From NCBI GenBank assembly GCA_027593245.1, contig JAQCJC010000005.1, positions 1 through 48,479 on the forward strand: a DNA stretch of 48,479 nt, in the 5' to 3' direction. This DNA is from Bacteroidota bacterium. GTDB lineage: Bacteria; Bacteroidota; Bacteroidia; Flavobacteriales; Flavobacteriaceae. This document shows, piece after piece, positions 16,871 to 27,010 of the stretch. Position 1 is the first letter of the stretch, and every line of letters starts with the position of its first letter. The position numbers were made by a program, and so were the translations under genes. The notes below the pieces were generated by a model. The model worked only from the letters and a program-made list of their open reading frames with translations, did no database searches and was not told the DNA's origin.

Positions 16871-17752
16871 ATGCACAAAGCTGGTTTTGTAAATATTATT
16901 GGAAATCCAAATGTAGGTAAATCTACCCTTATGAATGCCTTTGTGGGTGAGCAGTTATCCATCATAACCTCCAAAGCTCAAACGACACGGCACCGTATTC
17001 TGGGAATTGTAAATGGAGACGATTTTCAATTGGTATTGTCTGATACACCTGGAATTATCAAACCTGCATACGAACTACAATCGTCGATGATGCATTTTGT
17101 TAAGTCTGCTTTTGAAGATGCTGATATTTTGATTTATATGGTTGAAATTGGCGAAAAATCACTAAAGGATGAAGCCTTTTTCAAGAAGATTACCGGGACT
17201 AAAACGCCTGTAATTCTACTCATTAATAAAATAGACACTTCTGATCAAGAGGTTTTGGAAGAACAAGCTGAATTGTGGCAATCTAAAGTTCCCAATGCCG
17301 AATTTTATCCAATTTCTGCCTTAACTGGATTTAATGTAAAAAATGTTTTTAATCGCATTATTGAGTTGTTACCAGAATCACCTCCTTTCTATCCTAAAGA
17401 TCAGTTGACAGATAAGCCTGAACGTTTTTTTGTTAATGAAAAAATTCGAGAAAAGATATTGTTGCATTACAAAAAAGAAATTCCTTACGCTGTTGAAGTT
17501 GATACAGAAGAGTTTTTTGAAGAAGAAAAAATTATTCGAATGCGCTCTGTTATCATGGTGGAACGCGAGACGCAAAAAGGAATTCTAATTGGTCACAAGG
17601 GAAAAGCGCTAAAGCGTGTTGGCTCTGAAGCACGAAAAGACTTGGAGCAATTTTTTGGTAAGCAAGTACATCTAGAGCTTTATGTAAAGGTCAATAAAAA
17701 CTGGCGTTCTAACACCCGCCAACTAAAGCGCTTTGGATACGATCAATCCTAA
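16871..17752 (+). CDS. era: GTPase Era
   Basis: Ribosome-assembly GTPase that binds the 3' end of 16S rRNA. 293 residues. G1 is GNPNVGKST (11-19), followed by the effector region TSKAQTTRHRI, DTPG (G3), NKID (G4) and SAL (G5). The C-terminal KH domain contains GILIGHKGKALKRVGSEARKDLE. Complete and normal length. It lies 59 bases after fbp with its own -7 box; der follows on the same strand, giving two ribosome GTPases in a row. Confidence 0.98.
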   Translation: MHKAGFVNIIGNPNVGKSTLMNAFVGEQLSIITSKAQTTRHRILGIVNGDDFQLVLSDTPGIIKPAYELQSSMMHFVKSAFEDADILIYMVEIGEKSLKDEAFFKKITGTKTPVILLINKIDTSDQEVLEEQAELWQSKVPNAEFYPISALTGFNVKNVFNRIIELLPESPPFYPKDQLTDKPERFFVNEKIREKILLHYKKEIPYAVEVDTEEFFEEEKIIRMRSVIMVERETQKGILIGHKGKALKRVGSEARKDLEQFFGKQVHLELYVKVNKNWRSNTRQLKRFGYDQS

Positions 17753-17891
17753 ATCAGCTGTAGTTTTTAAGGCTTCAAAATAAGTTAGCTATTTTTTCTC
17801 TATGTCGGCGTTGTTATTCCGTGGATTACTGAATTTTCAACTGCTAGATTGATTTTTAAAGATGTACCCTCTTATCCAATAGAATTATCCC

Positions 17892-17899
17892 TATTTTTG
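17892..17899 (+). promoter_or_regulatory. -7 element of der
   Basis: TATTTTTG, followed by CAG, fits TAnnTTTG and ends 18 bases before the chosen der ATG. It supports that start over the upstream TTG at 17849, which lies before the box. No -33 box seen. Confidence 0.45.
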
Positions 17900-17917
17900 C
17901 AGCAATTCAAAAAACTA

Positions 17918-19222
17918 ATGGGAAATATTGTAGCAATCGTAGGCCGACCAAATGTAGGCAAGTCCACATTTTTTAACCGTTTGATTCAACGGCGAGAAGC
18001 TATTGTTGATGCTGTAAGCGGGGTTACACGCGATAGGCATTACGGGAAAAGTGATTGGAACGGACAAGAGTTCTCTGTGATTGACACTGGAGGGTATGTT
18101 GTTGGTAGTGATGATGTTTTTGAAGCTGAAATTGATAAACAAGTCGAGTTGGCTATTGATGAAGCTGATGCTATACTCTTTATGGTGGACGTCGAAACTG
18201 GTCTAACAGGAATGGATGAGGATGTAGCCAAACTTTTGAGAAAAATCATGAAGCCCGTATTTTTGGTAGTCAATAAAGTTGATAATGCCAAACGTGCTCA
18301 AGATGCTGTAGAGTTTTATGCATTAGGCTTGGGGGATTATTATACGATCGCCAGTATCAACGGAAGTGGAACAGGAGATTTGTTAGATGCTTTAGTTGAG
18401 GCTCTTCCTCAAGATAAAGAAAACGAAGAAGCTGAATTACCTCGTTTTGCTGTTGTAGGCCGACCAAATGCTGGTAAATCTTCTTTTATAAATGCTCTGA
18501 TTGGTGAAGAGCGCTATATAGTTACCGATATAGCAGGGACCACAAGGGACGCAATTGACACCAAATACAACCGTTTTGGTTTCGATTTTAACTTGGTTGA
18601 TACAGCTGGAATTCGACGTAAAGCAAAAGTTAAGGAGGATTTAGAATTTTACTCAGTGATGCGCTCTGTTCGCGCGATAGAAAATGCCGACGTTTGTCTG
18701 TTGGTGTGTGATGCCCAAAGAGGTTTTGATGGTCAAGTTCAGAATATATTTTGGTTAGCCCAACGCAATAACAAGGGTGTTGTAATTTTAGTAAATAAGT
18801 GGGATTTAGTAGAAAAAGACACCAAAACAACAAAAGCATTTGAAACCCACATCAAAAAGCAAATTGAGCCGTTTACAGATGTCCCCATCGTTTTCATTTC
18901 TGCATTAACTAAGCAACGTATTTTTAAGGCGATTGAAACAGCAGTTGAGGTTTATAAAAACAAATCAAAGCGCATAAAAACAAGTGTCCTAAATGAAGAT
19001 TTACTACCAATAATTGAGCACAATCCGCCTCCAGCTTTAAAAGGTAAATACGTAAAAATTAAATACATAATGCAATTACCAACTCCTCAGCCACAATTTG
19101 CATTTTTCTGTAACTTGCCACAATATGTAAAGGAACCGTACAAACGTTTTTTGGAAAATAAACTACGATCATTGTATGATTTCAGTGGTGTGCCAGTAAC
19201 TATTTTTATGCGTAAGAAGTAA
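17918..19222 (+). CDS. der: GTPase Der (EngA)
   Basis: Double-GTPase needed for 50S subunit assembly. 434 residues from the ATG at 17918, which gives the expected [17 protein letters not shown] start; the frame continues back to a TTG at 17849, but that stretch is upstream of the -7 box. First G domain: [17 protein letters not shown]. Second G domain: [19 protein letters not shown]-terminal KH-like domain follows, ending [11 protein letters not shown]. Normal length. Confidence 0.97.
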   Translation: MGNIVAIVGRPNVGKSTFFNRLIQRREAIVDAVSGVTRDRHYGKSDWNGQEFSVIDTGGYVVGSDDVFEAEIDKQVELAIDEADAILFMVDVETGLTGMDEDVAKLLRKIMKPVFLVVNKVDNAKRAQDAVEFYALGLGDYYTIASINGSGTGDLLDALVEALPQDKENEEAELPRFAVVGRPNAGKSSFINALIGEERYIVTDIAGTTRDAIDTKYNRFGFDFNLVDTAGIRRKAKVKEDLEFYSVMRSVRAIENADVCLLVCDAQRGFDGQVQNIFWLAQRNNKGVVILVNKWDLVEKDTKTTKAFETHIKKQIEPFTDVPIVFISALTKQRIFKAIETAVEVYKNKSKRIKTSVLNEDLLPIIEHNPPPALKGKYVKIKYIMQLPTPQPQFAFFCNLPQYVKEPYKRFLENKLRSLYDFSGVPVTIFMRKK

Positions 19223-19241
19223 AAGTTAAACGCTTTTTATC

Positions 19242-19571
19242 TTAGATTTGAGACTTTATTTTTATGAGTTGATGCTTGATCGATTCTAGTTTGCAAATGA
19301 TATCGAAATTCGTCAATGATTTACCTTTATTTGTTTTTAAATACGATTTTGCACCCTCTAAAGTGTAGCCCTGCTCTTTAACTAAATGGTAAATTAGCTT
19401 TAAATTTTTAATATCATCAGGAGTAAATCGTCGGTTACCTTTGGCGTTTTTTTTTGGCTTTAAAATAGAAAATTCACTATCCCAAAAGCGGATCAAAGAA
19501 GTTTTCACACCAAACCCCTTGGCAACTTCTCCAATGCTGTAATAGAGCTTTTTTGGCAGATCGACATGCAT
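19242..19571 (-). CDS. MerR-family transcriptional regulator
   Basis: 109 residues. The winged helix-turn-helix domain spans about 8-75: YYSIGEVAKGFGVKTSLIRF, the Trp-Asp-Ser-Glu-Phe segment and NRRFTPDDIKNLKLIYHLV, with RRFTPDD as the wing signature. There is only a short C-terminal helix, so no effector or metal-binding domain like that of classical MerR. It directly abuts the upstream M23 peptidase gene (stop and start adjacent) and so is probably cotranscribed with it. Targets unknown; a role in envelope control is inference from context. Confidence 0.92.
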   Translation of the reverse strand: MHVDLPKKLYYSIGEVAKGFGVKTSLIRFWDSEFSILKPKKNAKGNRRFTPDDIKNLKLIYHLVKEQGYTLEGAKSYLKTNKGKSLTNFDIICKLESIKHQLIKIKSQI

Positions 19572-20543
19572 TTAATCAAGAGATTGATTTTCTACTGAGG
19601 CTTTGGTCAACAAATCATTAAATTCCTTACTTGTTAGATTTCCATAATAGAAGTTGAGTGGATTTATGCGTCGTTTGTCTTTGAAAATTTCATAATGAAG
19701 ATGCGGTGCTTGCGATCGCCCAGTACTGCCCACAAAGCCTATGATGTCGCCACGCTTTACACGCTGATTTATACGCACATTGTATTTGTACAAGTGCGCA
19801 TAAAGACTTACATAGCCATAACCATGGTCAATTCTAATGTGTTTTCCATAGCCTGAAGATCTTGAGTCAGCACGTTTTACAATGCCATCTCCGCTTGCAT
19901 ATACCGGAGTTCCTCTAGGTGCAGTAAAATCCATTCCGTAATGGAACTTTCTTATTTTTGTAAAAGGATCTGTACGGTATCCATAACCTGAAGCCATTCG
20001 CGTTAAATCTTCATTTTTTATTGGCTGAATAGCTGGGATCTTTAATAGAAAATTTTCCTTGTCCTTTGCTAAAGCTGTGATCTCATCTAAAGATTTAGAT
20101 TGAATGACTAGTCGTTTTTGTAAAATATCGATACGTTTATTGGCCTCAGCGATGAGGTCAGAGTTTTTGAAGCCCTCAAATTTTTTATATCGGTTTACTC
20201 CGCCAAATCCTTGAGTTCGCTGGACGTCAGGAATAGGGTTAGCTTCAAAATAAAGCCTGTAAATGGTGTTATCCCGTTCTTCGATATTACCTAAAACATC
20301 TTCAATCTCATTGACCTTCTGACTCAAAAGCATGTATTGGAGTTCCATATTTTGAAGCTCTCTATTCAATATCTTCTCTTTAGGAGACTCAAAATATTGA
20401 CTCCCAATAAGCACCATAAAAAACCCAAAAAGCGCAGAAGCAAATATGAACCCGAGGGTGTATCTCACCTTGGTCTTTTTGTCGGTCGTGATCTTTCTGT
20501 AGGAAAGAGTTTCAGGATCGTAGTAATATTTTACGTTAGACAT
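19572..20543 (-). CDS. M23 (LytM) family peptidoglycan endopeptidase
   Basis: 323 residues. A short cytoplasmic start ([13 protein letters not shown]) is followed by one membrane segment at about 27-48, a coiled coil (about 52-90 and 130-165), and a C-terminal LytM domain (about 185-300). Zinc ligands are seen in HYGMDF (HxxxD) and HLHYE (HxH), with [21 protein letters not shown] between; all four are present, so it should be an active metallo-endopeptidase cutting peptide cross-links in peptidoglycan, anchored in the inner membrane. It is divergent from alaS with a shared promoter region, and coupled to the MerR gene downstream. Confidence 0.93.
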   Translation of the reverse strand: MSNVKYYYDPETLSYRKITTDKKTKVRYTLGFIFASALFGFFMVLIGSQYFESPKEKILNRELQNMELQYMLLSQKVNEIEDVLGNIEERDNTIYRLYFEANPIPDVQRTQGFGGVNRYKKFEGFKNSDLIAEANKRIDILQKRLVIQSKSLDEITALAKDKENFLLKIPAIQPIKNEDLTRMASGYGYRTDPFTKIRKFHYGMDFTAPRGTPVYASGDGIVKRADSRSSGYGKHIRIDHGYGYVSLYAHLYKYNVRINQRVKRGDIIGFVGSTGRSQAPHLHYEIFKDKRRINPLNFYYGNLTSKEFNDLLTKASVENQSLD

Positions 20544-20588
20544 TGCCTAAAAAGTTCTATTTTTGTTTCGTATTTTGGAAGTGTAAAA

Positions 20589-20620
20589 ATTGCATTTCTT
20601 CCGATAACAAATATAATTTG
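20589..20620 (+). promoter_or_regulatory. Candidate promoter of alaS
   Basis: ATTG (20589-20592), 19 bases, then TATAATTTG (20612-20620), which is the consensus with one extra base. It lies 45 bases before the alaS ATG and shares bases 20612-20615 with the opposing -7 box. Confidence 0.4.
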
Positions 20621-20639
20621 TTTTTGGAGCAAAATCAAA
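20608..20639 (-). promoter_or_regulatory. Promoter of the M23-MerR pair
   Basis: On the minus strand TTTG (20639-20636), 20 bases, then TATATTTG (20615-20608). Good match to the Bacteroidota consensus; leader about 60 bases. The -7 box overlaps the plus-strand -7 box of alaS. Confidence 0.55.
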
Positions 20640-20665
20640 TTATTTCAAAAAGGTTAACAAAGCAC

Positions 20666-23278
20666 ATGAAATCTCAAGATATAAGAGCCAATTTTCTAAA
20701 GTTTTTTGAGGAAAAAAAACACACTATTGTTTCTTCAGCTCCAATGGTGGTCAAGGACGATCCTACCTTGATGTTTGTTAACTCGGGAATGGCGCCATTT
20801 AAAGAGTATTTTGTCGGAAATGGACAACCTCCAAGCAAACGAATTGCCGATACCCAAAAATGTTTACGCGTTTCGGGCAAACACAATGACTTGGAAGAGG
20901 TGGGTTATGACACATACCACCACACGCTCTTTGAGATGCTGGGGAATTGGAGTTTTGGAGATTATTTTAAGAAAGAAGCGATAGAATGGGCTTGGGAATT
21001 ACTTACACAAGTCTACAAAATAGACAAAAACATTCTGTATGTCACTGTTTTTGAGGGTGATAAAAAGGATAAAACTGAGATGGATGCTGAAGCTTTTTCT
21101 ATTTGGAAAACTATTGTTGCTGAAGAGCGTATTTTAAAAGGAAACAAAAAAGATAATTTTTGGGAAATGGGTGAACAGGGGCCTTGTGGTCCTTCTAGTG
21201 AGATACATATCGATCTCCGCAGTGAAAAAGAAAAAGCTGAAATCCCTGGTTCTGAATTGGTCAATAAAGATCATCCACACGTTGTTGAGATTTGGAATTT
21301 GGTTTTTATGGAATACAACAGAAAAGCCGACGGGTCTCTTGAGAATCTTCCGCAAAAGCATGTGGATACAGGAATGGGTTTTGAGCGTCTTTGTATGGCT
21401 CTTCAGGGAGTTCAATCCAATTATGATACGGATGTTTTCACGCCAATTATCCGAGAAATCGAAACTATTTCAGGAAGTGATTATGGGCAAAACGAACACC
21501 ACGACATTGCTATTCGTGTTATCTCAGACCATATTCGTACAGTAGCTTTTTCAATTGCAGATGGACAGTTGCCTACCAACAATGGGGCTGGATACGTTAT
21601 TCGCCGAATTTTAAGACGTGCTGTGCGTTATGGATTTACTTTTTTGAACCAAAAAGAACCTTTTATGTATCGTCTTGTTAATGTTTTGGTTGAAAAAATG
21701 GGAACAACTTTCCCTGAGCTTAATGCGCAAAAACAATTGATTCAAAACGTAATTAAGGAAGAAGAGACTTCATTTCTTAAAACCCTGGATCAAGGGTTGA
21801 TATTACTTGAACGTATAATTAATACCACTAAAGGGGATGTTGTTTCTGGTGACAAGGCTTTTGAATTGTATGACACCTATGGCTTTCCTGTAGATTTGAC
21901 AGCACTTATTCTTCAAGAAAAAAATATGCGCCTTGATGAGGCCGGTTTTCAGACTCAACTTGAAAAGCAAAAAAATAGATCTAGGGCTGCCAGTGAAGTT
22001 TCCACTGAAGACTGGACCATTATCCGTGAAGATGATGAGCAAGAATTTATTGGATATGACAGCCTTCAAACAAAGGTTAAAATTGTACGCTACCGTAAGG
22101 AAGTATCTTCAAAACACGGAACACAGTACCAATTGGTTTTTAATCTTACTCCATTTTATGCTGAAGGCGGCGGGCAAGTAGGAGATAAGGGTTATTTGGA
22201 GGCCGCCAATGGCGATGTAATTTATATTTTAGACACCAAAAAAGAAAATAATGTTGCGGTGCATATCAGCTGGGATTTACCCAAAAATCTAACAGATTCT
22301 TTTACTGCGGTTGTGGAAAATAAACAACGATTCAGGATAGAATGCAACCATACAGCTACCCATTTATTGCATCAAGCTTTACGTGAAATACTGGGAGTCC
22401 ATGTCGAACAAAAAGGAAGTGCTGTACATTCAAAATACTTACGTTTCGATTTTTCACATTTTTCAAAACTATCGCCTGAAGAACTTCAGCAAGTAGAACA
22501 CTTTGTCAACTCTAGGATTGAAGGGCGCTTACCACTAGAAGAACAACGAGCAGTACCCATGACCCAAGCTGTTGCCGATGGTGCCATTGCGTTGTTTGGG
22601 GAGAAGTATGGTGATGTTGTGCGTACCGTACGCTTTGGAAACTCCATCGAATTGTGCGGTGGAACTCATGTAAAAAATACAGCAGATATTTGGCATTTTA
22701 AGATTACCTCTGAGAGTGCTGTCGCATCTGGAATTCGACGTATTGAGGCGATTACTAATGATGCAGTGAAAGACTATTTTAGTGAGAATGATCAACGTTT
22801 CAAACAGATAAGAAATGCACTTAATAACGCAGCTGATCCAGTTAAAGCAGTAGTTGATCTAAAATCTGAAAATAGTCAATTAAAGAAACAGATTGAGCAA
22901 CTTCAAAAAGATAAGGCTAAAGGCGTTAAATCTCAATTAATAGCTGAAATTCAATCCATCAATGGGCTAAATTTTTTAGCCAAGAAACTCGATTTAGACG
23001 CTTCCGGGATGAAAGATGTTTCCTTTGAAATTGGTCAAAAAGTAGAAAATGTAGTGTTAATTTTTGCTGCTGAACACAATGGAAAAGCCTTATTAAGTTG
23101 TTATATTTCAAAGAATATTGTCGCTTTAAAAAAATTAAATGCTGGTGCTATTGTACGTACACTCGGAAGTTATATAGAAGGCGGTGGTGGTGGTCAAGCC
23201 TTTTTTGCGACTGCTGGAGGCAAGAACCCTGCGGGGATATCTGAAGCACTTGAACAAGCCGTTACTTTGATTTCTTAA
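20666..23278 (+). CDS. alaS: Alanyl-tRNA synthetase
   Basis: Charges tRNA-Ala and clears mischarged Ser/Gly. 870 residues from the ATG at 20666; the frame runs back to 20543 but that extension is Cys/Phe-rich and contains the promoter. Catalytic core: [34 protein letters not shown], the class II signature region around [20 protein letters not shown], and [20 protein letters not shown]. Editing domain: [14 protein letters not shown] with HxxxH and CGGTH. C-terminal C-Ala domain with [17 protein letters not shown]. Complete. GSCFA protein follows after 10 bases. Confidence 0.98.
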   Translation: MKSQDIRANFLKFFEEKKHTIVSSAPMVVKDDPTLMFVNSGMAPFKEYFVGNGQPPSKRIADTQKCLRVSGKHNDLEEVGYDTYHHTLFEMLGNWSFGDYFKKEAIEWAWELLTQVYKIDKNILYVTVFEGDKKDKTEMDAEAFSIWKTIVAEERILKGNKKDNFWEMGEQGPCGPSSEIHIDLRSEKEKAEIPGSELVNKDHPHVVEIWNLVFMEYNRKADGSLENLPQKHVDTGMGFERLCMALQGVQSNYDTDVFTPIIREIETISGSDYGQNEHHDIAIRVISDHIRTVAFSIADGQLPTNNGAGYVIRRILRRAVRYGFTFLNQKEPFMYRLVNVLVEKMGTTFPELNAQKQLIQNVIKEEETSFLKTLDQGLILLERIINTTKGDVVSGDKAFELYDTYGFPVDLTALILQEKNMRLDEAGFQTQLEKQKNRSRAASEVSTEDWTIIREDDEQEFIGYDSLQTKVKIVRYRKEVSSKHGTQYQLVFNLTPFYAEGGGQVGDKGYLEAANGDVIYILDTKKENNVAVHISWDLPKNLTDSFTAVVENKQRFRIECNHTATHLLHQALREILGVHVEQKGSAVHSKYLRFDFSHFSKLSPEELQQVEHFVNSRIEGRLPLEEQRAVPMTQAVADGAIALFGEKYGDVVRTVRFGNSIELCGGTHVKNTADIWHFKITSESAVASGIRRIEAITNDAVKDYFSENDQRFKQIRNALNNAADPVKAVVDLKSENSQLKKQIEQLQKDKAKGVKSQLIAEIQSINGLNFLAKKLDLDASGMKDVSFEIGQKVENVVLIFAAEHNGKALLSCYISKNIVALKKLNAGAIVRTLGSYIEGGGGGQAFFATAGGKNPAGISEALEQAVTLIS

Positions 23279-23288
23279 TTCCAAAGCT

Positions 23289-24236
23289 TTGAAGTTTCAA
23301 ACACAAATTCCATTACATTCTGCTGAAGGTCGTCTATTGGATTTTGATGCGCAGACAGTTTTATTGGGTTCGTGTTTTACGAAGCACCTATCAAATAAGT
23401 TAGAGTATTATAAGTTTCAAACCCTAAGCCATCCTTACGGGATTTTATTTCACCCTCAAGCTCTATTGACTTTATTGAAACATGTTCATCAAAACCATGC
23501 TGATGAACAAGCCATTTTTTTTAGTGATGAACAATGGAAAAGTTTTGATGCACATTCCTGTTTAAACCACAATTCAAAGGCCACTTTTCAAAATCAATTA
23601 AGTTTGCGCTTAAATGAATGTAATACAAATTTTAAATCTGCATCTCACTTTATTATAACGCTAGGAACGGCTTGGTGTTACCGTCACCTAGAAACTAAAA
23701 ATTATGTAGCAAATTGCCACAAACAACCGGCTTCACTGTTTGATAAAAAGTTATTTGACATTGATGAATTGACTGATATATTACATGAAATCACTAATTT
23801 GATTCATGGCTTTAACTCAAAAGCTGAGATTATTTTCACGGTCTCTCCCGTACGCCACCTCAAAGATGGATTTATAGAAAACAGCCAGAGCAAAGCGCAT
23901 TTGATTTCAGCTGTTCATCGTGTGGTTCAAACAACACCACTTTTGCATTATTTTCCGTCTTATGAGCTAATGATGGATGAATTAAGAGATTATAGGTTTT
24001 ACAAACGTGATATGCTTCATCCCAATGCTCAAGCAATCGATTTTATTTGGGAGAAATTTAAATCCATATGGATCAACCCAAAGCTGCACTCTGTTCTTAA
24101 AAGTATTTCGCGTATTCAAAAGGGCTTACAACACAAACCCTTCAATCCTGAAAGTGCAGCCCATCAAGAATTTAGGAGTTCATTGGAAGCGGAAGTAAAG
24201 CGCTTAGCAAAAGAATATCCAGGATTAAATTTTTAG
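23289..24236 (+). CDS. GSCFA-domain protein
   Basis: 315 residues, recognised by the family signature LLGSCFT (26-31 with Gly27-Ser28-Cys29-Phe30) after MKFQTQIPL, then SHPYGILFHP and the later FTVSPVRHLKDGF and DMLHPNAQAIDFIWEKF. The last pattern, with Asp-x-x-His-Pro, resembles the Asp-His block of SGNH-type esterases, so an acyl-hydrolase is likely, but no substrate is known. The start is a TTG at 23289, 10 bases after the alaS stop; it gives the usual N-terminus and there is no closer ATG. Confidence 0.9.
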   Translation: MKFQTQIPLHSAEGRLLDFDAQTVLLGSCFTKHLSNKLEYYKFQTLSHPYGILFHPQALLTLLKHVHQNHADEQAIFFSDEQWKSFDAHSCLNHNSKATFQNQLSLRLNECNTNFKSASHFIITLGTAWCYRHLETKNYVANCHKQPASLFDKKLFDIDELTDILHEITNLIHGFNSKAEIIFTVSPVRHLKDGFIENSQSKAHLISAVHRVVQTTPLLHYFPSYELMMDELRDYRFYKRDMLHPNAQAIDFIWEKFKSIWINPKLHSVLKSISRIQKGLQHKPFNPESAAHQEFRSSLEAEVKRLAKEYPGLNF

Positions 24237-24326
24237 TTTTGGCCGCCCTATTTCCAATCAACCAGAATTTTTTTTGGGAGACCAATTCCTAAAATTGAAG
24301 TATATTAGCCAAAGAAAATCGACAAA

Positions 24327-25088
24327 ATGACTACCAAACCCTATGTAAAATTATATAAATCTCAAAACGTAGGTTATGTTGAGTTTTATAACCCTCCGCA
24401 CAATGCATTGCCCGCACAGCTGCTGTCAGAATTGACAACAGCGATTGCCAATGCTGGAAAAGATGACGACATAGGAATTATTGTGTTGCAAAGTGGTGGT
24501 GACCGCACATTTTGTGCTGGTGCAAATTTCAATGATCTTGCGGCTATCTCTAACCCTGAACAGGGTCAAACTTTCTTTATGGGTTTTGCTAATGTTATAA
24601 ATGCCATTCGAAGCAATCCAAAAATAGTTATTGGATGCGTACAAGGCAAAGCAGTAGGAGGTGGTGTAGGGTTGGCGGCTGCATTTGACCTTTGTTTTGC
24701 AAGTGAATTTGCTTCAATTAAATTAAGTGAGTTAAGCATAGGTATTGGCCCCTTTGTCATTGAACCCGCATTAAGACGAAAATTAAGTCGTTCAGTTGTA
24801 TCGCAATTAACTTTGAGTCCAAAAACTTTTTTCTCTGCAAAATGGGCTCGTGAAAAAGGACTCTATACAGATGTTTTTAGCACTAATGAAGACTTGAATA
24901 AACACGTTATAAATTTGGCTGAAGAACTTGCTCGTTATAATCCCAAAGCATTAAAAGAATTTAAAAAAATTCAATGGCAAGGTACAGAGCATTGGGGAGA
25001 ATTGTTGGCGCAACGTGCTAAAATCAGTGGAGCACTGGTCTTGAGCTCCTTTACAAAAGCACAATTGAAGAAGTTTACTAAGCCATAA
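24327..25088 (+). CDS. Enoyl-CoA hydratase/isomerase (crotonase) family protein
   Basis: 253 residues with the crotonase fold: oxyanion-hole segment DRTFCAGANFNDL (59-71), second oxyanion segment GKAVGGGVGLAAAFDLCFA (107-125), and LSELSIGIGP. Of the two catalytic glutamates of classical hydratases, the one in GGGxE is replaced by glycine (Gly115), while the other (Glu135, in LSEL) is kept. A single-Glu arrangement fits an isomerase, a methylglutaconyl-CoA hydratase-like enzyme or another crotonase reaction better than straight enoyl-CoA hydration. ilvE follows after 12 bases, so a role in branched-chain acyl-CoA metabolism is plausible but inferred. Confidence 0.88.
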   Translation: MTTKPYVKLYKSQNVGYVEFYNPPHNALPAQLLSELTTAIANAGKDDDIGIIVLQSGGDRTFCAGANFNDLAAISNPEQGQTFFMGFANVINAIRSNPKIVIGCVQGKAVGGGVGLAAAFDLCFASEFASIKLSELSIGIGPFVIEPALRRKLSRSVVSQLTLSPKTFFSAKWAREKGLYTDVFSTNEDLNKHVINLAEELARYNPKALKEFKKIQWQGTEHWGELLAQRAKISGALVLSSFTKAQLKKFTKP

Positions 25089-25100
25089 ACTAAAATATAA

Positions 25101-26159
25101 ATGAGTACCCAAATTCGAATACAAAAAGTAAAACACTCGTCAGCGAATACTTTAGATTTTAACGACATCCCTTTGGGAAAGACCTTTACAGATCATATGT
25201 TTTTGTGTGCATTTGAAAACAATGCTTGGCAGCAACCAGAGATTATACCGATGGGGCCTTTGCCTACTCACCCTGCTGCAATGGCTTTGCATTATGGTCA
25301 AGCTATTTTCGAGGGAATGAAAGCAACAGTTGACCACGAGGGTACACCAATGTTGTTTCGTCCGGAACAAAATGCAAAACGTTTAAATTTTAGTGCCAGA
25401 CGTTTGGGGATGCCCGAATTTCCCGAGGCGCTTTTTGTTGATGCGCTCAAGGTTTTAGTCGATTTGGATCGAAATTGGATTCCTCCCCAACAAGGAAGTG
25501 CATTGTATCTCCGCCCATTCATGTATGCCGATGAGGCTTTTATTGGAATGAGAGCTGCCACCAAGTACAAATTTATAATCATGGCATCTCCTTCCAACCC
25601 TATATACAGCAAAAGGGTCCGTTTATATGCAGAGACCCACTATATACGTGCCGCTCACGGTGGTACTGGAGCCGCAAAAGCTGCTGGAAATTACGCAGCA
25701 GCAATCTTACCCACAGAACACGCAAAATCTAAAGGATATGATCAGGTATTGTGGTTAGATGCGCAACATTTTAAAAGTATTCAAGAGGTGGGGACCATGA
25801 ACATCTTTTTCAAAATCAAGAGTCAAATTATTACTCCAAATTTAGATGGTGCTATATTAGCTGGAATTACCAGAATGAGTGTCATTGAACTTTTGCGTCA
25901 CAAGGGTTACCAAGTTGTTGAAAGACCCATCAGTATTGATGAAATTAGAGAAGCTTCAAAAGAGGGAACTTTGGAAGAGGCTTTTGGAACTGGCACAGCT
26001 GTTGGTATTGCCATGATTCAGGATATTGGGTATAAAGATAAAGACATTCATGTTTCGGATGAAAGTCCAGTTGGTCAAATGGTTTTAGATACTATAAATG
26101 GAGTGCGCTCAGGAAATCTAAAAGATGAATTAAACTGGATGTGCAGAATTGAATCCTAG
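25101..26159 (+). CDS. ilvE: Branched-chain amino acid aminotransferase
   Basis: PLP enzyme that interconverts Leu/Ile/Val and their 2-oxo acids. 352 residues, the longer BCAT type II layout. The PLP lysine is Lys193 in GAAKAAGNYAA; other marks are MALHYGQAIFEGMKA (61-75), SALYLRPFMYADE, EVGTMNIFF and EEAFGTGTAVGIAMI. Cotranscription with the crotonase gene is likely (12-base gap). The stop overlaps the convergent GT2 stop by 4 bases. Confidence 0.96.
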   Translation: MSTQIRIQKVKHSSANTLDFNDIPLGKTFTDHMFLCAFENNAWQQPEIIPMGPLPTHPAAMALHYGQAIFEGMKATVDHEGTPMLFRPEQNAKRLNFSARRLGMPEFPEALFVDALKVLVDLDRNWIPPQQGSALYLRPFMYADEAFIGMRAATKYKFIIMASPSNPIYSKRVRLYAETHYIRAAHGGTGAAKAAGNYAAAILPTEHAKSKGYDQVLWLDAQHFKSIQEVGTMNIFFKIKSQIITPNLDGAILAGITRMSVIELLRHKGYQVVERPISIDEIREASKEGTLEEAFGTGTAVGIAMIQDIGYKDKDIHVSDESPVGQMVLDTINGVRSGNLKDELNWMCRIES

Positions 26160-27010
26160 TAGCGAAGAATTAATTTTCTAATTTTTCTCCAGCGGTATAA
26201 TCTTATAAACGCTCCTTCTTCAGCGGAAACTATAAAATTACTATTAGAATACCATGCTTTATAATACCCCATCAAATAATCCATAAAAAGACGTATTTTC
26301 TTTTTCTTAAAGGCTAATTTAAGGGCTGATAAAAAAGCCAAAATAAAACCGTTCCGCATTTTATAAAGCGCTATTCCTTGAAAGTATTTTGCACTTTTGT
26401 TATAAGTTGATCCAGTCGGTTTCAAATGCTTTACATGTAGGCTGTCATCTGTTCTAAATCCCCATCCGTTGTAAAGGGCTACTAGCTCATCTATGGTGTC
26501 CCAACCCATTGATTTTTTAAGGCCACCAATTGCTTTAAAGCATTCTTTTCTATACGCTTTTAATGGACCTCTTATGTGGTCATTTGAGGTTAAATTTTCT
26601 AAAATCCATTTTCCGTTTTTTTCAATATAACAATGTCCTGCGATAAGGCCCAATTTCGGGTCATTTTGGTAATGCTTAGCAATGGTTTCTAAGTAATTTT
26701 TAGGGAAAATTAGATCTCCATCAAATTTACAGACTACGTCATAATCGCTGTCTAGTTGCTCAAATCCTTTGTAAAAGGCTGTTATGATTTTTTCACCTGG
26801 TAAATGCTTTTCTGAAGATCGATGCTGCACCATTTCAATAAAGGGATATTGGTTTATGAGCCCTTCAACAATTTTAGATGTTTGATCACTAGAATTGTCA
26901 TCAACAACAATAATTTTTTTAGGAACTAAAGATTGTTCCGACAAGGAAACAAGGCAGTCTTTAATAAATTCTTCTTCATTATGGGCGGGGATGACGATGT
27001 AAAACCTCAT
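26156..27010 (-). CDS. Glycosyltransferase family 2
   Basis: 284 residues. GT-A fold start MRFYIVIPAHNEEEFIKDCL, then IIVVDDNSSDQT (33-44) and a DxD-type metal site CKFDGDLIFP (Asp97, Asp99), with GPLKAYRKECFKAIGGLKKSMGWDTIDEL as the acceptor/catalytic-side segment. The C-terminal part has basic amphipathic helices but no clear multi-TM region, suggesting peripheral attachment to the membrane. Sugar and acceptor unknown. It overlaps the methyltransferase gene start by 4 bases and is the last gene of the gcvP-KAS III run; the acceptor may be a lipid made there (inference). Confidence 0.9.
   Translation of the reverse strand: MRFYIVIPAHNEEEFIKDCLVSLSEQSLVPKKIIVVDDNSSDQTSKIVEGLINQYPFIEMVQHRSSEKHLPGEKIITAFYKGFEQLDSDYDVVCKFDGDLIFPKNYLETIAKHYQNDPKLGLIAGHCYIEKNGKWILENLTSNDHIRGPLKAYRKECFKAIGGLKKSMGWDTIDELVALYNGWGFRTDDSLHVKHLKPTGSTYNKSAKYFQGIALYKMRNGFILAFLSALKLAFKKKKIRLFMDYLMGYYKAWYSNSNFIVSAEEGAFIRLYRWRKIRKLILRY

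Noticed and set aside
17849-17917. Upstream TTG start for der
   Set aside because: The extension contains the likely -7 box (17892-17899); Der proteins start close to the first P-loop.
20543-20665. N-terminal extension of alaS back to 20543
   Set aside because: The 41 extra residues are Cys/Phe/Lys-rich, unlike AlaS, and cover the divergent promoter region.
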